From JBOHRE01 sp050732635 (GTDB lineage: Bacteria; Gemmatimonadota; Gemmatimonadetes; Longimicrobiales; RSA9): a stretch of 44,632 nucleotides of DNA. Below, one piece after another: positions 24,159-32,861 of this stretch. The stretch lies in the NCBI GenBank assembly GCA_050732635.1, contig JBOHRE010000019.1, positions 1 through 44,632 on the forward strand, read 5' to 3'. Under the pieces are notes generated by a model. It worked only from the letters and a program-made list of their open reading frames with translations, did no database searches and was not told the DNA's origin. A program made the translations under genes and the position numbers. Each line of letters starts with the position of its first letter. Positions within the stretch are counted from its first letter, which is position 1.

Positions 24159-25049
24159 ATGAGCGAGCGTATCCTGGGCTCCCACACCGTGGACAACGGT
24201 GGCATCGACATGGCGCTGCGACGCGCCGTGAACGCCGGCCTGGACACCGTCCAGATCTTCACGGCCATTCCCAAGTTCTACGGCGATCGCACGACCATCC
24301 GCGCTGAGCGTGTGGAGCGGTTCAAGCGAGCGCTGGAGGAGACCGGTGTACGTCCGCAGCACGTGCTCGTCCACGCCGCTTACGTGCTGGGGGTCACCAC
24401 GTCGGACCCGATCAAGTGGACTCGCTCGGCGCGCGGGCTGCTCAAGGAGCTCGAGCGGTCGACCCTGCTCGGTGTGGGTGCCGTGTGCTTTCACCCCGGC
24501 TCGGTCGACGATGCCGACCCGGCGGCGGCCGCCGAACGGGCGGCGCGGGCAATGGCAGAGGCGCTGGAGGCGGTTCCCGGTGGCACGCAGCTACTGGTCG
24601 AGAACACGGCCGGCGGCGGCCGCACTCTCGGGCGCACTGCGGCGGAGGTCGGCCAGATCCTGAGCCATGTGCCGGACCGCCATCGCAGCCGCGCCGGCTA
24701 CGGACTGGATACCTGCCACCTGTTCGCCTCCGGCTACGACATCACGGCCTCGCGGGAGGCGCTGAGCGCGGTGCTCGACGCCTTCCAGCAGGCGGCGGGC
24801 GAGCCGCCCTCGTTCTTCCACCTGAACGACAGCGCGGGCGGCCTCGGATCGAATCGGGACCGCCATGTCCTGATCGGTGAGGGGCAGATCGGAACCGAGC
24901 CGTTCGCCTGGCTGCTCGAGGATTCCCGGACCGCAGGAGTCCCGCTGATCCTCGAGACACCACAGCAGAACTACACTGTGGCGGCCGATGATCCGAGCGG
25001 TGATCCGTATGATGTACGCATGAACGAGCTGCTTCGTTCGCTGCTCTGA
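24159..25049 (+). CDS. nfo: Endonuclease IV (AP endonuclease)
   Basis: The product is 296 residues, a usual length. It cuts DNA at abasic sites and trims 3' blocking groups using a three-zinc site. Metal-site blocks in order: VLVHAAYVLG, GVGAVCFHPGS, LLVENTAGGG (Glu), GYGLDTCHLFASGYDI (Asp and His), FHLNDSAGGLGSNRDRH with HVLIGEGQIG, and the final LILETPQ (Glu). The TIM-barrel N-terminus LGSHTVDNGGIDMALRRA is standard. The ATG at 24159 is leaderless or nearly so. It is divergent from the isoaspartyl peptidase gene. Confidence 0.96.
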   Translation: MSERILGSHTVDNGGIDMALRRAVNAGLDTVQIFTAIPKFYGDRTTIRAERVERFKRALEETGVRPQHVLVHAAYVLGVTTSDPIKWTRSARGLLKELERSTLLGVGAVCFHPGSVDDADPAAAAERAARAMAEALEAVPGGTQLLVENTAGGGRTLGRTAAEVGQILSHVPDRHRSRAGYGLDTCHLFASGYDITASREALSAVLDAFQQAAGEPPSFFHLNDSAGGLGSNRDRHVLIGEGQIGTEPFAWLLEDSRTAGVPLILETPQQNYTVAADDPSGDPYDVRMNELLRSLL

Positions 25050-25127
25050 CCTTTCGCCACGGGAATGCCATGAGCCGACACGGCCTCGTGCGTACTATCG
25101 CTGGTCCGAGCTGAAAGGGGGCGCTCC

Positions 25128-25565
25128 GTGGAGATCCGAACCGAAGTGCAGATCGATGCGAGCGCGCCGGACGTCTGGCGGGTCCTCACGGATTTCGACG
25201 AGTACCCCGCGTGGAACCCGTTCATCCGCACCATCCGGGGGTCGCTGGTGAAGGGCGCGAAGCTCGAGGTCGAGATCCAGCCGCCCGGACGCCGTCCCAT
25301 TCGCTTCAATCCAACCGTGCTGAATGTGACGCCGGAACGCGAGCTTCGCTGGATCGGCCACCTGAAGCTGCCGGGCCTGCTCGACGGCGAGCATGTCTTC
25401 GAAATCGAGCCGACCGGCCCGCGCAGCGTGCGCTTCGTGCAGCGCGAACGATTCATCGGCATCGCCGTCCTGGCCATGCGTTGGCTGCTTCAGAAATCGA
25501 CGATCGCGGGCTTCGAGGACATGAACGAGGCGCTCAAGGCACGCGCCGAAGCGCTCAGCGCGTAG
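25128..25565 (+). CDS. SRPBCC-fold (START-like) protein
   Basis: The product is 145 residues. GTG is the start, with AAAGGGGG at 25114-25121 as the ribosome binding site. The pattern VQIDASAPDVWRVLTDFDEYPAWNPFIRTI, then LKLPGLLDGEHVFEIEPTG and the long C-terminal helix FEDMNEALKARAE is that of the polyketide-cyclase/Bet v1 type fold, which forms a cavity for a hydrophobic ligand. No catalytic residue can be assigned. It may bind a lipid or pigment. It sits between nfo and the DUF892 gene with separate ribosome binding sites, and may be co-transcribed. Confidence 0.88.
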   Translation: MEIRTEVQIDASAPDVWRVLTDFDEYPAWNPFIRTIRGSLVKGAKLEVEIQPPGRRPIRFNPTVLNVTPERELRWIGHLKLPGLLDGEHVFEIEPTGPRSVRFVQRERFIGIAVLAMRWLLQKSTIAGFEDMNEALKARAEALSA

Positions 25566-25642
25566 CGCGGCTGAGCCGGCGTATCTCGGTACCACTCTTG
25601 CACTTACGGGAGCCACTGTTTCACGAAACCGAGGGGATCCCG

Positions 25643-26137
25643 ATGAAACTCGAATCACTGCGCGACCTGTACCTCGAACAGCTGCGCGATCTCTACGACG
25701 CGGAGCACCGTATTCTGGACGCACTGCCGAAAATGGCCGATGCGGCGACGCACCCGGAGCTGCGCGATGCGTTCCTGCAGCATGAACGGCAGACCAAGGA
25801 GCAAAAGCAGCGGCTGGAGCAGGTCTTCGAGAAGCTCGGTCTGAGCCCCGAGCGTGACGACTGCGAGGCGATGAAGGGACTGATCAAGGAAGGCAGGGAG
25901 GTCGTCAAGGCTCGTGGTGACGACGACGCCCCCGATGCGGCGCTGATCGCCGCCGCACAACGGGTAGAGCATTATGAGATCGCAGGCTATGGCTGCGCCC
26001 GCACGTACGCGCGGATGCTCGGACACTCCGACCAGGCGGATCTGTTGCAGCAGACACTTCAGGAAGAAGGCTCGACGGATCACCGGCTGACGGAGCTGGC
26101 GGAACGGGTCATCAACATCGACGCGCTGCACGCTTAG
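25643..26137 (+). CDS. DUF892 ferritin-like protein (YciE/YciF family)
   Basis: The product is 164 residues. GAGGGG at 25631-25636 precedes the ATG. The four-helix ferritin-like pattern is plain: LRDLYLEQLRDLYDAEHRIL, then ELRDAFLQHERQTKEQKQRLEQVF, AAQRVEHYEIAGYGCARTYARML and LQQTLQEEGSTDHRLTELAE. Glu and His residues of helix 1 (DAEH), helix 2 (HERQT) and helix 3 (VEHYEIAGY) are the di-metal ligands expected for the family. YciE/YciF-type proteins are stress-induced in enterobacteria; the molecular role is not established. An in-frame longer extension upstream has no start signal and is not used. Confidence 0.93.
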   Translation: MKLESLRDLYLEQLRDLYDAEHRILDALPKMADAATHPELRDAFLQHERQTKEQKQRLEQVFEKLGLSPERDDCEAMKGLIKEGREVVKARGDDDAPDAALIAAAQRVEHYEIAGYGCARTYARMLGHSDQADLLQQTLQEEGSTDHRLTELAERVINIDALHA

Positions 26138-26174
26138 GCGCGTAATCGCAGCTCCGGCGGGGCGCCGCGCCGGC

Positions 26175-27008
26175 TCAGCCGCCGACGCGGACGCCCGCGC
26201 TGATTCGCAGCGCTACGCCAGGGCTGAGCGCGGTCAGGCCACGCGCGGCGGTAACCTCGAGGAAGCGGCGGTGGCCGACGACCAGGCCCGCGCGCAGCTC
26301 GGCAAGGTTGTGAATGCCACGGGGCCGAACGGAGTCGCTCGGGTTCCACTGGCCGACCAGAGCCACGAACGGCGACGCCAGCGACGTCTGCAGGCGCGCA
26401 CCGCCGGCATAGGTGACCATGTCCGCCTGCTCGTACAACGGGTCGCGGGTTCCGAGGATCGCCAGGCCGAGTTCCGCGGCGAGGCGTAGGCGGTCACGGC
26501 GTGCCCGACCGCCGAACGTGACGAAGAAATCGGTCTGATCGCGTTCGAGACCCGCAGTGTTGTCGGAGGTGGGCAGACGCGTGCCGAAGCGAAGCGCCGC
26601 GGTGGCAGCACGGTCGAGCGGTGTGAGCGCGATGAGCGTCGAGACCACGATGTCGCCCGCGTCGACGCGCCGCCTGCCGTCCGAAGCCCTAGTGTACGCT
26701 GCAGGCGGTTCCAGGACGGTGTCCTCGTCGAGCACACGCACGGCGCCGGCCTCGATCTCGAGCAGAACCCTGCCAGTGCGCAGCGCCGCGTGGACAATGC
26801 CGATTTCGAGGAGCGTGCCGCGGCTGCCGGCGAGCGCGGCGCGCTGCCCGGCCGCACCAAGGGCGCCGATCGCGATGGTGGCGGGGGCCGATGCCTCGAG
26901 CGCCGCCCAATCCGCGGGTTCGATCGGGCGCAGCTGCGCCGCCAGTGGCGGCGCGATGAGCAGCATGAGCGGCGCCAGGGCCAGCGAGACGTTCAGGCGT
27001 GCTCGCAT
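26175..27008 (-). CDS. Exported protein of unknown function, probably outer-membrane
   Basis: The product is 277 residues. Its ATG overlaps the SURF1 stop by one base (TGATG), so translation is coupled. A signal peptide is clear: basic MRAR, hydrophobic LALAPLMLLIAPPLAAQ. The mature part consists of short amphipathic strands, such as LLEIGIVHAALRTGRVLLEIE, DQTDFFVTFGGRARRDRLRLAAELGLAI and RAGLVVGHRRFLEVTAARGL, and ends ALRISAGVRVGG. This suggests a small beta-barrel or a lipocalin-like sheet. No named family is recognised. It is the last gene of the PQQ-dehydrogenase unit. Confidence 0.72.
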   Translation of the reverse strand: MRARLNVSLALAPLMLLIAPPLAAQLRPIEPADWAALEASAPATIAIGALGAAGQRAALAGSRGTLLEIGIVHAALRTGRVLLEIEAGAVRVLDEDTVLEPPAAYTRASDGRRRVDAGDIVVSTLIALTPLDRAATAALRFGTRLPTSDNTAGLERDQTDFFVTFGGRARRDRLRLAAELGLAILGTRDPLYEQADMVTYAGGARLQTSLASPFVALVGQWNPSDSVRPRGIHNLAELRAGLVVGHRRFLEVTAARGLTALSPGVALRISAGVRVGG

Positions 27009-27787
27009 CACTTGCGCATGGCAGCGCCGCGTTCGTTTCTCTGTGCAGCGCTGCCGCGGATGGCGAGGATGCTCCAGCCGACCAGCGCGATCACGGCAAA
27101 GCTGAACCATTGAATCGCGTAGCCGAGGTGCGGTCCCTCGGTCAGATCCGGCAACGGCAGCGGCCGGGGATAGCCGAGCCTCGCGCCACGGGTCTGCGGA
27201 CCGAGTTCCTGCACGTACAGGGGCGGCGCGCGATACGGCAGGCGGGCGGCGATGGCGGCATCGTAACCGTACCAGACCCTGGCCGCGGTGGCGGTATCGG
27301 GGCGTGCTGCGCCCCGTGCGTTCAGCGGCAGTACGATGCCCGTGACCGTGTGCGGCGACGCCACTCGAAACCGATCGAGGTCGACGGCCGCCGGATCCAC
27401 CGCCGGGACCCAACCCCGATTCACGAGTACGCCGCCAGCGCCGAGCCGGTATGGGGTGAGCACGTGGATACCAGGCGAGCCGCCGAAGCTGCGCCCTGCA
27501 ATGGCCACGGTGCGCGAGCGGTCCGGCTCGCCGGTCAGGCGCACACGCCGGAAGATCAGGCCGGCCGTGTCGGGCGGTGCGGCGCGCAGCTCGAGGGGCG
27601 GTGCGCTGATCTGCCGGGCAATCACGCTGTTGCGGGCGCGGCGCTGCTCGAGACGGTCGAGCTGCCACAGTCCCAGCCGCACGCAGACGACCGCGACGAC
27701 CAGCACGAGCAGCGTACCGGCCAGGCCGGCCAGGCTGACCCGGATCGTGGCGCGCGCAGGACCGCGATCAGCGGGTGTCGAAGACAC
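27008..27787 (-). CDS. SURF1-family cytochrome oxidase assembly protein
   Basis: The product is 259 residues from GTG at 27787, which overlaps the preceding gene by 20 bases; in-frame sequence further upstream is Arg/Ser-rich and poor. One transmembrane helix near residues 12-35 (VSLAGLAGTLLVLVVAVVCVR), then the family signature GLWQLDRLEQRRARN, a large outside loop with GGVLVNRGWVPA, and a second helix YAIQWFSFAVIALVGWSILA. This two-helix layout is that of SURF1/Shy1, which helps haem a insertion into cytochrome oxidase. The oxidase genes are not in the window, and the neighbours (sugar dehydrogenase, lipoprotein) are unusual company. Confidence 0.9.
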   Translation of the reverse strand: MSSTPADRGPARATIRVSLAGLAGTLLVLVVAVVCVRLGLWQLDRLEQRRARNSVIARQISAPPLELRAAPPDTAGLIFRRVRLTGEPDRSRTVAIAGRSFGGSPGIHVLTPYRLGAGGVLVNRGWVPAVDPAAVDLDRFRVASPHTVTGIVLPLNARGAARPDTATAARVWYGYDAAIAARLPYRAPPLYVQELGPQTRGARLGYPRPLPLPDLTEGPHLGYAIQWFSFAVIALVGWSILAIRGSAAQRNERGAAMRK

Positions 27788-28382
27788 GGTTGCCGACCAC
27801 CTCGAGCGCCTGCTCGCGAATGAAGCCGCGGGAGGAGTATGCAAACACCTCGACGGTGTGGGCCGCACCCTGTACCCGCGTCACGACCAGCGCCGGCGTG
27901 TCCTCGCCCCGGGTAATGATGCTCAGCTCGACATGCCCGAGCTGAACGAAGCCATGGAAGAGCGGGTGCAACTGGCCGCCGTCCCGGATGAACACGCCCC
28001 AGACCTGACCATCGTCGAACATGAGCTCGCCGGCGCTGTCCCGCGCGGCGTCGACCCAGAGCTCGACGACCTCCAGGTCGTCGTCCGCGTCGACGTCAAT
28101 ACGGTGCGAGGCCAGCATGGTGCGCGGCATGCGTTCGATGAGCGTGCGCGGCACCAGGTTGCCTGCGTCCGGCGACGTGCTCGGTGACGGCTCCGGCCTG
28201 GTCGCGCTCACGGAGTCGGCCGGCAGCTCGAGCAGGACCGAACTGTCCACGGGTTCGACGATGGGACTGTCCGGTGGTCGAGCCGACGCCTCAGGGGCAC
28301 GGTTCGTGGTGGACGGCGCCCGCTCACCGGCGCCATCGCAGGCCAGCGCGAACATCAGCGTGAGCAGCGCGGCACGAGCCAT
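27768..28382 (-). CDS. Lipoprotein of unknown function
   Basis: The product is 204 residues. Its ATG begins one base after the stop of the sugar dehydrogenase gene (TAA, A, ATG), showing tight coupling. The N-terminus MARAALLTLMFALA followed by Cys15 is a short lipoprotein signal. Residues 20-75 are a Pro/Ser/Ala/Asp-rich tether. The folded part begins near residue 80 and has HRIDVDADDDLEVVELWVDAA, like an FG-GAP/VCBS calcium loop (DxDxDxD), then DGQVWGVFIRDGGQLH and ALVVTRVQGAAHTVEVF. A single propeller-blade-like or beta-sandwich domain at the membrane surface is likely. Function unknown. Confidence 0.75.
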   Translation of the reverse strand: MARAALLTLMFALACDGAGERAPSTTNRAPEASARPPDSPIVEPVDSSVLLELPADSVSATRPEPSPSTSPDAGNLVPRTLIERMPRTMLASHRIDVDADDDLEVVELWVDAARDSAGELMFDDGQVWGVFIRDGGQLHPLFHGFVQLGHVELSIITRGEDTPALVVTRVQGAAHTVEVFAYSSRGFIREQALEVVGNRVFDTR

Positions 28383-28383
28383 T

Positions 28384-29523
28384 TTAGCCTGCTGGATCGA
28401 AGCGATACACGCGGCCCGACCCGGATAGGACGTACAGCTCGCCACCGGCGTCGACACCGAAGGAGAACAGCGCCGAAACCTCACCGACCGGCCACTCGCG
28501 TACTTCGGCGACCTCGCCATTGACGTAACGGAGCGAGCGGATCCAGCCCTCACAGTAATCGCCGAAGAAATAGTGCCCGTCGAGCGCCGGAATGCGCGCG
28601 CCACGGTAGACGTAGCCGCCCGTCACCGAGCAGCCCTCATCATGGCCGTACTCGAAGCCGGGCAGCGTCAGGCCGGAACGGTCGCAGGTCGCCGCATTGT
28701 AACAGTGATCCCCCTCCATGATGTTCCAGCCGTAGTTGAGACCGCCGAGCGTGGCCGGCTGGATGTTGACCTCCTCCCATGCGTTCTGACCGACATCGGC
28801 CACGTAGAGCAGCCCATCCTCGGCATCGAAGGCGAAGCGCCAGGGATTGCGCAGGCCCCACGCCCAGATTTCACCGCGCATGCCCGGCCTGCCGGCGAAT
28901 GGATTGTCGCCCGGGATGGCGTAGGGATCACCGCCGTCGACGTCGATGCGCAGCAGCGCGCCGAGCAGTGTGCCACGGTTCTGTCCGTGACCTTGCGGGT
29001 CGCCGCTGGCGCCGCCATCGCCCATGCCGATGTAGAGCATGTCGTCAGGACCGAAGGCGACCAGCCCGCCATTGTGATTGCCGAACGGTTGCTCGACCTG
29101 GAGGATCAGCTTCGCGGATGCGACGTCGGCCAGGTCCGCGCCGGCGGCGGCCGTGTAGCGTTCGATCCGCGTGTCACCCTGCAGGTCCGTGTAGTTCACG
29201 TAGAAGAAGCCGTTCTCGATGTAGCGCGGATGAAAGGCGAGGCCGAGCAGGCCACGCTCGCCGCCCGACCGCATGCGATCGGTGATGTCGAGGAACGGCA
29301 CATCGAGCAGCCGGCCATCCCGCACGACGCGAATTCTGCCCGCCTGCTCGAGAATGAACAGCCGGGAATCCTGCGGCGGTGAGATCAAGTGGGTCGGTGC
29401 TTCCAGCCCGCTGGCGATCTCGATGAGCCGCAGCTCGGCCGCGCCGCCGTTGCCGGGCGGACCGGCGTCGGAGGGGTCGGCGCAGGCGGTGGCCAGTAGC
29501 AGCATGGGTGCGAGCGGGCGCAC
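28384..29523 (-). CDS. PQQ-dependent sugar (glucose/sorbosone-type) dehydrogenase, lipoprotein
   Basis: The product is 379 residues. The GTG at 29523 gives MRPLAPMLLLATAC, a short lipobox with Cys14; a later ATG at 29505 would remove the positive charge. The family is a 6-bladed propeller binding PQQ and calcium. Motifs: ERGLLGLAFHPRY, GNHNGGLVAFGPDDMLYIGMGDGG with the catalytic-type His of NHNGG, GHGQNRGTLLGALLRIDVDGG, EIWAWGLRNPWRFAFD, VADVGQNAWEEVN, and GLNYGWNIMEG. It oxidises a sugar and passes electrons to a periplasmic acceptor. Many such proteins are only known by homology, so the substrate is open. A hexamer repeat array lies directly upstream. Confidence 0.9.
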   Translation of the reverse strand: MRPLAPMLLLATACADPSDAGPPGNGGAAELRLIEIASGLEAPTHLISPPQDSRLFILEQAGRIRVVRDGRLLDVPFLDITDRMRSGGERGLLGLAFHPRYIENGFFYVNYTDLQGDTRIERYTAAAGADLADVASAKLILQVEQPFGNHNGGLVAFGPDDMLYIGMGDGGASGDPQGHGQNRGTLLGALLRIDVDGGDPYAIPGDNPFAGRPGMRGEIWAWGLRNPWRFAFDAEDGLLYVADVGQNAWEEVNIQPATLGGLNYGWNIMEGDHCYNAATCDRSGLTLPGFEYGHDEGCSVTGGYVYRGARIPALDGHYFFGDYCEGWIRSLRYVNGEVAEVREWPVGEVSALFSFGVDAGGELYVLSGSGRVYRFDPAG

Positions 29524-29529
29524 TGGTCC

Positions 29530-29596
29530 AGTGGAAGTGGAAGTGTAAAGGATGAGAGCAAGTGTGAGTGTGAGTGTAAGTGTAAGGGTAAGTGTA
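29530..29596 (-). repeat. Hexanucleotide array with -10-like units
   Basis: Read on the minus strand, units occupy 29596-29561 (TACACT, TACCCT, TACACT, TACACT, CACACT, CACACT) and, after a 13-base break, 29547-29530 (TACACT, TCCACT, TCCACT). The last unit ends six bases before the GTG start of the sugar dehydrogenase. TACACT and TACCCT both fit the TAnnnT pattern of a -10 box. Confidence 0.85.
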
Positions 29597-29655
29597 GCGC
29601 GCCGCAGGTGTCATGCCGACGAGCTGCTTGCGCGCTCTGGCAACCTGCTTTGGAC

Positions 29656-29772
29656 GCTTTGCTCCCGCGCTCTGTTCTCGCGCCGTGCTTTCGCGCTTTA
29701 CTGCCGCGCTCTGCTCTCCGCCCCCTGTTTTCGCGCTTTGCTGCCGCGCTCTGCTCTCGCCCCTGCCCTCGC
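29656..29772. repeat. Three tandem copies of a ~39-bp unit
   Basis: Copies lie at 29656-29694 (39 bp), 29695-29734 (40 bp) and 29735-29772 (38 bp, last bases diverged). All begin GCTTTRCTSCCGCGCTCTG and end in a TTTCGC- or CCTCGC-like segment. There are no spacers between copies, so this is a tandem repeat, not a CRISPR. Confidence 0.85.
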
Positions 29773-29816
29773 CAACCTGCCTCGCAACCTGCCCTCGCGT
29801 CGTGCGCCCGCGTCAC

Positions 29817-32405
<2,589 letters not shown>

Positions 32406-32427
32406 CCGTATTCGTCAGAGAAAATCA

Positions 32428-32451
32428 GCGCCGCGACTCGGAGCGCGGCGC
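32428..32451 (-). promoter_or_regulatory. Hairpin in the lon leader
   Basis: GCGCCGCG (32428-32435) pairs exactly with CGCGGCGC (32444-32451) across an 8-base loop. On the minus strand TGATTTTCTC follows the stem, 23 bases before the lon ATG. The stem plus T-rich run could act as a leader attenuator or as a terminator protecting lon from upstream transcription. Confidence 0.4.
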
Positions 32452-32644
32452 CGGCCGCAAGCCAAGCGAAGCATCATGCTTGCCACGCGCGCTGGTACAC
32501 CGCGTAACGTGTTGAGTTGCTGCCATTTACGTGATTCTGGGCATGCCGCGGCGGCAGCGCTGGAACCGGCACCGGCGCAGTCTCTGCCGTTCCGGCAGGG
32601 ATGGGACGGCGAGGATCACCCCGTTCCCCACGGACAGCAAATCC

Positions 32645-32830
32645 TTAAGGGGAGTACGACACATTCGGCGGCAGCTGTCCCAGGGCGGGTTGCGCAGGCG
32701 GCGGGCTGTACATGTTGTACCAAAAACGATAGGGGCGCTGGAGGGCGGCCTCTGCCGCCGCGCCGTGCGGCACGAAACCGCGCGTCTGCGCCGCCGCCCG
32801 CCCTTGCCCGCCTCGCTCTCGGCTCCCCAT
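32645..32830 (-). CDS. Possible small protein upstream of lon
   Basis: The frame encodes 61 residues. Its first half is Arg/Gly/Ala-rich; the second half is distinctive, with RPYRFWYNMYSPPPAQP and the end LPPNVSYSP. Such aromatic and Pro-rich composition is unlike the Arg-rich antisense frames seen elsewhere in this window. AGG directly abuts the ATG, so the ribosome binding site is poor. The frame is open further upstream into the antisense of hutU. It may be a chance frame; no family is recognised. Confidence 0.25.
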   Translation of the reverse strand: MGSRERGGQGRAAAQTRGFVPHGAAAEAALQRPYRFWYNMYSPPPAQPALGQLPPNVSYSP

Positions 32831-32861
32831 CCTGCCGAAGCTCAATCCGAGTGAAGGCACA

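Larger units (their letters stand above)
29524..29816. other. Repeat-rich spacer between the sugar dehydrogenase and lon genes
   Basis: The spacer has 293 bases and no gene I can support. It contains a hexamer array (29530-29596) and three tandem copies of about 39 bp (29656-29772). Shorter fragments related to the 39-bp unit (AACCTGC plus CTCGC) continue on both sides. It must hold the promoter of the dehydrogenase unit on the minus strand and the end of lon. Confidence 0.7.
32406..32861. other. Longest gene-poor spacer, between divergent lon and hutU
   Basis: The 456 bases between the divergent lon and hutU starts should hold both promoters. Visible are an 8-bp hairpin (32428-32451), a short palindrome AAGCATCATGCTT (32469-32481) and a possible small minus-strand gene (32645-32830). 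The stretch 32500-32740 is less G+C-rich than the surrounding coding DNA. I found no CIRCE element (TTAGCACTC-type) and no confident sigma32-type promoter. Confidence 0.6.

Noticed and set aside
26138..26174. Terminator between the DUF892 gene and the convergent exported-protein gene
   Set aside because: Only a 6-bp G+C stem (CCGGCG/CGCCGG) without a T-run; too weak to claim.
29656..29772. CRISPR array
   Set aside because: The ~39-bp units abut without spacers and no cas genes are present.
32406..32861. CIRCE or HrcA operator before lon
   Set aside because: No TTAGCACTC/GAGTGCTAA-like inverted repeat could be found on either strand.
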